From: JAXJQF01 sp036311285
Lineage (GTDB): Bacteria; Pseudomonadota; Gammaproteobacteria; Enterobacterales; Succinivibrionaceae
NCBI GenBank assembly: GCA_036311285.1
Contig: JAXJQF010000150.1
Location: forward strand, 1 to 21,158
Length of the DNA: 21,158 nucleotides
Direction of reading: 5' to 3'
Numbering within the stretch: the first letter of the stretch is position 1; every line of letters starts with the position of its first letter. A program made the position numbers and the translations under genes. Of the stretch, positions 15,464 through 21,158 are shown one piece after another. The notes under the pieces were generated by a model. That model was given only the letters and a program-made list of their open reading frames with translations. It ran no database searches and was not told the DNA's origin.

Positions 15464-16585
15464 CTATAGTTTAGGAGTTGGAACAGAACGGTCTAATTTA
15501 CCTTCTTCTGTAAAGCTTACGTAGCTTCCGTTTGAGATTCTAACTTGACCTTCAGTTACAACAACATCGCCTTCTTTTATACCACTTGTGATTCTAGCGA
15601 TATCATCTCTTCTGTCAGCTACAGTTACGTTTGTTAACTTAGCAACTTTATGAACTTCACCGTTTTTGTCTTTTTCTTCTGTAACAACATAAACTGATTC
15701 ACCATATAGATTGAAAGCAATTGCTGTTTGAGGAAGAACTATTTGATTTTCAATTGGCGGGAATACAATTTCAACTTCAGCATACATACCGCTTAATAAA
15801 ATTTTTCCTTGGTTTGGAATAATTGCTTCTACTTCAATAATACCTGAACCACGGTCAATTTTTGTTTCAAATGCACTTATTTGACCTTTAAAGTCTTTGC
15901 CAGGGTATGTGTCTAAGCGTACGATAACTTCTTGGCCAATGTGCATACCTTGAATTTCGTTTTGAGCAACATAGAATCTAATTTTCATGTTGTCTATGTT
16001 TTCTAAGTGAACAATCTTTGTGCCAGGGTTTACTAATTCGCCTGGTTTGATTTCAACAATACCTAAGATGCCATCAAATGGACTCTTTATGTTTAACTTT
16101 TCAATTTCAGATTCAAGTTTTTGTACATCAGCTTTTAAAGATTCATAGCTTGCTTGAGCGTTATCAAGGTCTTTTTTTGATACTACACCTTGTTTAGCAA
16201 GAATCTTAATTCGGTCGTAGTTTTTACTTGCATCATTTAATTTTGCTTTAACTGATTTTAAGTTCGCTTGTTCTGTTTGATCATCTAATTGTACGATTGG
16301 ATCGCCCGCTTTAATTTTTTGAGTAGATTTTACGAATATTTCTTTAACTCTGCTTTCGTTTTCACTTGTAATATCAAGTCCTTGAAATGGTTCAATAAAA
16401 CCAATTGCAAAGGAACTTTTGTTCCATTTTGTAGGCTTAACAGTTTCTACAATAACAGGGTTAACGTTAGGTTTAAGGTTAGCTAAATATTGTTCTGTCA
16501 TGTAAGACTTAAACATATTAAATCCAATAACAGAACCAAAACATATAGCTACTGATGTTGGTATAGCAATAGTCCAAAATTTCAT
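15464..16585 (-). CDS. RND efflux periplasmic adaptor (membrane fusion protein)
   Basis: The 373-residue protein is a HlyD/AcrA-type adaptor. It has an N-terminal membrane anchor at about 4-24 (no lipobox cysteine, unlike AcrA), a first half of the lipoyl-like domain with IVQLDDQTEQANL (about 95-107), a coiled-coil hairpin at about 108-165 (KILAKQGVVSKKDLDNAQAS), the second lipoyl half with SPFDGILGIVEIKPGELV, then beta-barrel and membrane-proximal domains up to the end. It links the permease to an outer-membrane channel in the periplasm. It is the first gene of the operon, with CAGGAG in front of the ATG and a promoter candidate at 16616-16643. No regulator gene of the TetR or two-component type is found beside it. 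Confidence 0.93.
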   Translation of the reverse strand: MKFWTIAIPTSVAICFGSVIGFNMFKSYMTEQYLANLKPNVNPVIVETVKPTKWNKSSFAIGFIEPFQGLDITSENESRVKEIFVKSTQKIKAGDPIVQLDDQTEQANLKSVKAKLNDASKNYDRIKILAKQGVVSKKDLDNAQASYESLKADVQKLESEIEKLNIKSPFDGILGIVEIKPGELVNPGTKIVHLENIDNMKIRFYVAQNEIQGMHIGQEVIVRLDTYPGKDFKGQISAFETKIDRGSGIIEVEAIIPNQGKILLSGMYAEVEIVFPPIENQIVLPQTAIAFNLYGESVYVVTEEKDKNGEVHKVAKLTNVTVADRRDDIARITSGIKEGDVVVTEGQVRISNGSYVSFTEEGKLDRSVPTPKL

Positions 16586-16615
16586 ATATATTCTCCTGTG
16601 CTTCTTTAGAGTTAT

Positions 16616-16643
16616 TTTATATTCAAATTAATGTATTTAACAA
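16616..16643 (-). promoter_or_regulatory. Promoter candidate of the efflux operon
   Basis: On the minus strand TTGTTA (16638-16643) and TATAAA (16616-16621) are separated by 16 bp, 30 bp before the adaptor start. The boxes are reasonable but the region is AT-rich, so chance matches are possible. Confidence 0.5.
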
Positions 16644-16734
16644 TAGCAAAAAGAAATATAAGTACATAAATTTAAAAAAAGTATGGATTTAAAAGTGTAA
16701 ATCTTAATCGATAAATCTAGTTTTATGTCAATAA

Positions 16735-16886
16735 GTGAACTACTCCGACTTATAGAAGTAGGGCTTCTTGCTTCAACCACTACGGTATTGATTACGATGA
16801 TACGTAACTCAATGTCTTACACAGTGTCTACAGGCGTTTAGTTAGGCCTATTTCATTCCACCACCTATAGAGCGGCACGGCGTGTT
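16735..16886 (-). pseudogene. Decayed 3' end of a tnpB-carrying element (IS200/IS605/IS607 type)
   Basis: On the minus strand GAAGCAAGAAGCCC (16761-16774) followed by a CTACTT...GTAG partial hairpin and ending with GTAGTTCAC (16735-16743) closely resembles the usual tnpB tail and right end of IS200/IS605-type elements. This is the place where the omega RNA 3' end and guide junction lie in active elements. The frame upstream reads TPVDTV, stop, DIELRIIVINTVVVEARSP, consistent with a TnpB C-terminus broken by stop codons. The rest of tnpB is not found. This 150-bp patch has clearly higher GC than its surroundings, which fits a foreign origin. The remaining parts of the 16586-17084 gap contain only AT-rich sequence and promoter candidates. 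Confidence 0.6.
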
Positions 16887-17014
16887 AAATTTTAATTACC
16901 ATTTTTTAGAAAAAATTGGCTTTTGATAAGATTTTTTTTATCTGATAATAATGCTGTTTTTAGACAGTAGATCATAAGTGTACGACTCTTTATTTGGATA
17001 TTGAGAATACTTAT

Positions 17015-17042
17015 TTGAAAAGAAAACATCTAATAATATATA
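17015..17042 (+). promoter_or_regulatory. Promoter candidate of the lipoprotein gene
   Basis: TTGAAA (17015-17020) and TATATA (17037-17042) are 16 bp apart and about 43 bp before the start codon. Confidence 0.4.
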
Positions 17043-17084
17043 ACAATAAAATTATTCCAACATTAATAGTTTAAAGGAGACAAT

Positions 17085-17516
17085 ATGAATACTTTTATCA
17101 AGAATAATGTTGTATTAAAGCATCTACAATATATTGCTTTATGTTCTTTATTTTCAGGTTGTGCTTTTGTTGAATATAACTATAGTCCTGAATGCAAGAC
17201 AAGGGATGGAGTTGAACGTTGCTATTATAAAGTTCTAACAGTTTCAAAAACAATCGATGACTTTGCAGGATACACATTTCCGTATGGTGAATATGTAAAG
17301 ATTGGTGAAAACTCAACTGGTGATGAGTATTATGCAAATGAAAATACCTTTGGCGTAAAGTTAATACCAGGATTGTTTGCTCAAGAAAGTATAGGATTGA
17401 TGCTTAGTAGTGATAAAGATGAAGTGTGTGTAATAAATATTAAAAATTTTACAGTATGTGAAGATATAAAGAATTTCCAAATTGGCATAACCAAGAAGCC
17501 AGCTTTATTCTATTAA
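17085..17516 (+). CDS. Predicted lipoprotein of unknown function
   Basis: The 143-residue protein is not recognised as a member of a known family. It starts with a positively charged and then hydrophobic signal segment ending in LFSGC, a good lipobox with Cys26 as the lipidated residue, so it is expected in the envelope of a Gram-negative cell. The mature part is about 118 residues, rich in Tyr and acidic residues. It has four further cysteines in two close pairs, Cys37/Cys46 and Cys115/Cys125, which could form disulfides in the periplasm. AAGGAGA lies just before the ATG, the strongest ribosome site in the window. It is a single gene with a promoter candidate and a strong terminator (17587-17621), so it is probably well expressed. 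Confidence 0.8.
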   Translation: MNTFIKNNVVLKHLQYIALCSLFSGCAFVEYNYSPECKTRDGVERCYYKVLTVSKTIDDFAGYTFPYGEYVKIGENSTGDEYYANENTFGVKLIPGLFAQESIGLMLSSDKDEVCVINIKNFTVCEDIKNFQIGITKKPALFY

Positions 17517-17586
17517 ATTCAAAATTGAAATGAGTTTAGCTTAAATTATAAATACCTCATTATTTACGTAAAATTATAAATTCAAA

Positions 17587-17621
17587 ATATCTATAAGGTT
17601 TTACTTTATAGGTATTTTTTT
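17587..17621 (+). terminator. Terminator of the lipoprotein gene
   Basis: A stem of about 11 bp (ATATCTATAAG with CTTTATAGGTAT, including G-T pairs) and a short loop is followed directly by seven T. It lies 70 bp after the lipoprotein stop. Confidence 0.8.
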
Positions 17622-17647
17622 ATATCTTTGTTTTCTTCTAAACAACT

Positions 17648-17677
17648 TTGTTCACTTGTTGATAGAAAAAGTATATT
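17648..17677 (+). promoter_or_regulatory. Promoter candidate of ycjX-ycjF
   Basis: TTGTTC (17648-17653) and TATATT (17672-17677) have an 18-bp spacer, 77 bp before the ycjX start. No sigma54-type GG...GC pair was found, although ycjX belongs to the sigma54-driven phage-shock regulon in enterobacteria. Confidence 0.3.
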
Positions 17678-17753
17678 ATAAGGATTGTAGTGTATATTGA
17701 AATTGATTTATAAATAGCAGTTAATTTTTCGATTTAGTTAAAAAGTAAAGAGT

Positions 17754-19139
17754 ATGGATTACTTAGATAAAATAATGAATACGGTAACTAAGGAAGTCAA
17801 CGTATTGCTTGATAAAGAAATACGTATAGGTGTTACTGGACTTTCTAGAGGAGGGAAGAGCGCATTAATCACTTCTTTAGTTAATGTTATAAGCATGTTT
17901 GGAGAAAGTGGTATTGGTGACAAACTTCCTCGTTTTAAAGCATATGATAAGTTTAATATCTCTTACGGTGGTATTACATCATCTCATATGATGTCGATAA
18001 AACGTTTTCCATATGAAGATGCTATTGATTCTCTTTCAAGTAATCCTCCTCAATGGCCAAGTCCAACAGATGGCATAAGCGAAATAAGATTAGAAATAAA
18101 GTACCGTGATGAGAAATGGTACTCTCCTATAAGTACTCATACTATTTATATAGACATCTGGGATTATCCTGGTGAATGGTTAATGGATTTGTTGTTACTA
18201 GATTTATCCTATGATGAATTTAGTGCTAAGGTAAAAGAGTATACTGAAAAGGTAAGTAGTGTTGTTAATGCGAACGAATGGATTAAGCTAGGGAAAGCGT
18301 TAGATCCTGTAGCAAAGCCAGAAGTAACAATTTTAAAAAAGGTTGTTGCGGAGTATACCAATTGGTTAATTAGCTGTAAGGAAAATGATTTAGCTTTTAT
18401 TGTTCCTGGTAGATTTGTTTTACCTGGTGAATTAAAAGGTGCCCCAATCCTAGAGTTTGTGCCATGGGTATGGGACAAGGTTGATTCTTATGAGAAAGAA
18501 TCATTATATGCAGAACTTAAAAACCGCTATGATGCATATAAGCAAGAGGTAGTACAAAAGTTTTATAAAAATTGCTTTGCAAAGATTGATAGACAGTTAG
18601 TGCTAGTTGATTGCTTAAAAGCGTTAAAGGTTGGAGAAGTTGGTTTTTGGGACATAAATAATTCTTTTGACATATTGATGCAAAACTTTAAGTTTGGGAG
18701 TAGTAATTTCTTAACAAGATTATTTGCTCCTCGTATCGACAAGGTTCTGTTTATTGGAACGAAGTCTGATTTGGTTACTAATGATCAACATCAAAACATG
18801 CTTAGTATGTTAAAGTCGATGGTGAGAAGATCTGCTGCAAGAGTTAGATCAGACGGAGCAAACTGTGAGTATATGGTTTTATCATCTGTTAAATCAACAG
18901 AATGTGTTCTTACTCAGCATCAAGGAAAAGAACAACAGGTTTTAGTATGCAATGATGAGCCGACTAAGGCGGTTTTCCCAGGTTCTGTACCTCCTGTTTG
19001 GCAAGACGAATGGGTAGAGGGGTATCAAAATAAGTTTAAACTCTTAAATCCTCGTCCTCCACGTATAACTCCAGATAGCCTTATTCCATCATTTAATATT
19101 GATTTATTACTTGAATATATAATTGGAGACAAGTTGTGA
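17754..19139 (+). CDS. ycjX: YcjX family P-loop protein (DUF463)
   Basis: The 461-residue protein matches the YcjX/DUF463 family of GTPase-like proteins. Walker A is GLSRGGKS at residues 29-36 (family pattern GLSR.GKT), the WDYPGEWLMDLLLL segment at 136-149 corresponds to the Walker B/G3 region, and a GTKSDLV motif near 337 matches the base-recognition G4 motif. The length is close to the E. coli protein. In enterobacteria ycjX is coexpressed with ycjF in the phage-shock response; the biochemical role is not settled. It overlaps ycjF by four bases, so the two are translationally coupled. No strong Shine-Dalgarno precedes the ATG. The C-terminal PSFNIDLLLEYIIGDKL is the usual family ending. 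Confidence 0.92.
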   Translation: MDYLDKIMNTVTKEVNVLLDKEIRIGVTGLSRGGKSALITSLVNVISMFGESGIGDKLPRFKAYDKFNISYGGITSSHMMSIKRFPYEDAIDSLSSNPPQWPSPTDGISEIRLEIKYRDEKWYSPISTHTIYIDIWDYPGEWLMDLLLLDLSYDEFSAKVKEYTEKVSSVVNANEWIKLGKALDPVAKPEVTILKKVVAEYTNWLISCKENDLAFIVPGRFVLPGELKGAPILEFVPWVWDKVDSYEKESLYAELKNRYDAYKQEVVQKFYKNCFAKIDRQLVLVDCLKALKVGEVGFWDINNSFDILMQNFKFGSSNFLTRLFAPRIDKVLFIGTKSDLVTNDQHQNMLSMLKSMVRRSAARVRSDGANCEYMVLSSVKSTECVLTQHQGKEQQVLVCNDEPTKAVFPGSVPPVWQDEWVEGYQNKFKLLNPRPPRITPDSLIPSFNIDLLLEYIIGDKL

Positions 19140-20377
19140 TAGATAAAGAAGATTATCGACATCAAGATTCATTAGAGATTGACTTAACTAATAGTAAGCA
19201 AGCTAGTAGTTCTTATGATGAAGAACTACATAAACTTGCTAGAAGAACTTCAAGTAATTCAACTTCAAATTCTACTAGCTCAAAATCTAATACAGGTAGC
19301 TCTGATTTTCTAAACTCCAACTCTTCAGTGAAAGCAACAGTTGTAAAGGATGGATTTGGAAACAATGTAATTTATAGTGAGCAAGATGGTTTTGAAATAT
19401 CTAATGATGATATAAAAATTTTAAAGAGTGTAGATAGCACAGATATTTCACAATCAAGTTCTTTAGACAAATATGATGATGAACAATTTATTGTTGAAGA
19501 ACCAAGAAGAAGTGTTTTTCTAAGTCCTTTGTTTTGGTTTATGGTAGTTGTTGTAATACTTGCTTTACTTCAGTCTTATTATTTTGTTGTTTCAGCAATA
19601 AACTCAAATAGTGTTATTGGTTTAGCTTGGCTAAGTGTTTTATCTATAGCTATAGCCTTTTTTACAGTTACAGTAATTAAGGAACTATATTATGTAGTAA
19701 AGCTTGATTCAATTGAAAAACATCAAGAAGAATTGTGTGATGTTATAAAGAATAATAATTTTGAGCAAACATTTATTATTTGTAAAAAGATGTCAAAGTC
19801 TTCCAATCAGTATGCAACAAAACAATGGACGGAGTTTGTTTCTAAGATTGATAAAAGTATGTCTAGTGAAGATGTGTTACTTCAATATCAAAGAGTAATG
19901 TTGGAACATCAAGACAGACTTGTTAAAAAGATTATCATTAGACGATCTATTGAAAATGGAATGGTTGTAGCTCTAAGTCCACTTGCTTGGCTTGATATGA
20001 TATTTACTTTTGCAAGAAGTTTGAGACTTATAAGAGAAATCTCTCAGGTATATGGTTACAGATGTGGCTATTGGGGTAGGGTGTATTTGTATCGTAGAGT
20101 TATAAAGAATCTTATTTTTATAGGAGTTGCAGAACTTGCAACAGATTCAATTGTTGACGCAATTGGAGCTAGTATAACTACCAAGTTAACAGCTCAATTA
20201 GGGCAAGGAGTTGCTGCAACTGTTTATAGTACTCGTTTAGGGTATATGACTGCAAAAATGATTCGTCCAATTCCTCTATCTAAGGAGGTAATGAGCTTAT
20301 CATCTCTTAGAAAGGAAGCTTTATTAAATGGAGAATTTGCAAAGTTGGTCAAGGAATTTACTAAGGAAAAAAAGTAA
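19136..20377 (+). CDS. ycjF: YcjF family membrane protein (TIGR01620/DUF697)
   Basis: The 413-residue inner-membrane protein starts with a GTG that overlaps the ycjX stop (GTGA). Residues 1-125 are polar and rich in Ser, Asn and Thr, longer and more repetitive than in E. coli YcjF (about 350 residues in total). Two membrane helices lie at about 131-153 and 161-182, then a soluble stretch and the DUF697 domain with SPLAWLDMIFTFARSLRLI and YGYRCGYWGRVYLYRRVIKN (about 282-322). A hydrophobic or amphipathic part with IGVAELATDSI follows. It is expected to work with YcjX at the membrane. No terminator is evident after it; an IS3-family end begins 30 bp beyond the stop. Confidence 0.9.
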   Translation: MIDKEDYRHQDSLEIDLTNSKQASSSYDEELHKLARRTSSNSTSNSTSSKSNTGSSDFLNSNSSVKATVVKDGFGNNVIYSEQDGFEISNDDIKILKSVDSTDISQSSSLDKYDDEQFIVEEPRRSVFLSPLFWFMVVVVILALLQSYYFVVSAINSNSVIGLAWLSVLSIAIAFFTVTVIKELYYVVKLDSIEKHQEELCDVIKNNNFEQTFIICKKMSKSSNQYATKQWTEFVSKIDKSMSSEDVLLQYQRVMLEHQDRLVKKIIIRRSIENGMVVALSPLAWLDMIFTFARSLRLIREISQVYGYRCGYWGRVYLYRRVIKNLIFIGVAELATDSIVDAIGASITTKLTAQLGQGVAATVYSTRLGYMTAKMIRPIPLSKEVMSLSSLRKEALLNGEFAKLVKEFTKEKK

Positions 20378-20406
20378 CTAAAATTAAGGCTCTTCACGGA
20401 TTAGTA

Positions 20407-20602
20407 TGACCCCAGAAATTGACCACTTAACTATCTAAGTTATACTAACACAATTTAAGGCTTGTTTCCTAAAATTAGTTGGAGACATGCCTTTTAACTT
20501 TTTACAAACTCTATCTGAGTAATACCAATTTATATAATCTTTAATTGCTTTTTCTAAATTGTAAATGTCAATATCATTTAGTAAAAAAAAGAGCATCTCA
20601 AA
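20407..20602 (-). pseudogene. IS3-family transposase C-terminal remnant with terminal repeat
   Basis: Minus-strand translation gives a tail of an IS3-family (IS150-like) integrase: NLEKAIKDYINWYYSDRV, then KKLKGMSPTNFRKQAL, ending at the TAG at 20435-20437. EM at about 20596-20601 matches the usual LKSEMFY segment. The terminal repeat TGACCCCAGAAATTGACCAC starts at 20407. Only about the last 55 codons remain; the catalytic DDE part is gone and the reading frame abuts istB. Confidence 0.8.
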
Positions 20603-20607
20603 AATGT

Positions 20608-21158
20608 TTAATTTTCGTCGTTGTTGGATATATTTCTACCTTTGAGTCGATATGATAATCCCGAAATTTTGATTATCTCACAGTGATGTACTAATCTATC
20701 TATTATTGCGGAAGTAATAACGTTATCGCCAAATACATCTCCCCATTTAGAAAATGGTTGATTGGTCGTCTGTATAGAAGAACGTTTTTCATATCTAGCT
20801 GCTATTAACTGAAAGAATACATAACTTGTTTCTTTATCTATAGATAAAGAAACTATTTCATCAATTATAAGTAATGAATACTTAAGGTAATGCTTTATTA
20901 TGGTTTCTTCTCGTTTCTCTGCTATTGCTTTCATTGTCTTTACCATTAATGTCGAAAAGTTAATAAAGTAAGTAGATAATCTTTGTGTTGTAGCTTCAAT
21001 ACCAATAGATATCGCTAAATGAGTTTTGCCTACACCTGGAGTGCCCCATAAATACTACATTAGATTTAGTTTCCATAAATCGTAATGAACATAAATCTTT
21101 TATCGCTGATTTATTGATTTGCGGTTGATAATTAAAGTCAAAATCATTAATAGTTTTC
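20608..21158 (-). pseudogene. istB: IS21-family istB helper ATPase, frameshifted, runs off right edge
   Basis: IstB is the AAA+ helper of the IS21 transposase. From the right edge the minus strand reads KTINDFDFNYQPQINKSAIK and then NVVFMG in one frame. The Walker A part TPGVGKTHLAISIGIEA follows only after a one-base shift at a run of four G (CCCC at 21044-21047 on the plus strand). The rest is intact: LLIIDEIVSLSID (Walker B), ARYEKRSSIQTTNQPFSKWG, DRLVHHCEIIKISGLSYRLK, ending at 20608. Without the extra base the frame would be continuous, so this is a fresh frameshift or a sequencing error. The IS21 end expected beyond the istB stop is missing because IS3 sequence begins there. istA would lie outside the window. 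Confidence 0.85.

Noticed and set aside
17622..17753. Sigma54 phage-shock-type promoter for ycjX-ycjF
   Set aside because: No GG-N10-GC core of the -24/-12 type is present, and no psp genes are nearby.

Overview
The window is very AT-rich and carries a gammaproteobacterial set of core genes: fau and zapA flanking a 6S RNA, an RluB-type pseudouridine synthase, a YoaE-type TerC/CBS membrane protein, an RND pump, and the ycjX-ycjF pair. The low GC, the many decayed insertion sequences and the two gut-type AAA ATPase/nuclease families suggest a host-associated anaerobic gammaproteobacterium, for example of the Succinivibrionaceae. That placement is inference; the sequence itself supports only Gammaproteobacteria firmly.

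Layout. 1-480 is a decayed ISL3 transposase running off the left edge. 506-1662 (minus) is the zapA - 6S RNA - fau block; the 6S RNA is recognised from its closing stem and conserved bubble motifs. 2034-7296 (plus) holds rluB with a near-consensus promoter and a terminator, then a two-gene unit of a YoaE-like protein and a GT-C-type membrane glycosyltransferase. 7297-12300 looks like an accessory segment. It holds an IS607-type serine recombinase that has lost its catalytic serine, a HAD phosphatase-like gene, an AAA-ATPase-like gene without its nuclease domain and with an altered Walker B, and a tandem array of 33-bp dyad repeats. The array lies directly in front of an intact AAA ATPase with a DUF4143/PD-(D/E)XK C-terminus. 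12386-16585 (minus) is an RND efflux operon (permease plus adaptor, no outer-membrane channel). 16735-16886 is the decayed right end of an IS200/IS605/IS607-type tnpB element. 17085-17516 is an orphan lipoprotein gene. 17754-20377 is the ycjX-ycjF pair, overlapping by four bases. The right edge is a mosaic of an IS3-family transposase tail abutting a frameshifted IS21 istB.

The conserved genes serve cell division (ZapA), folate salvage, stationary-phase control of RNA polymerase (6S), ribosome modification, envelope functions and drug efflux. Mobile-element debris lies at both ends and between the blocks. The most unusual parts are the iteron-like array before the DUF4143 ATPase gene, and the two neighbouring full-length or near-full-length proteins whose active-site residues are changed (IS607-like recombinase and AAA-ATPase-like protein). 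These suggest domesticated or repurposed mobile-element genes. No CRISPR array, tRNA or rRNA was seen.
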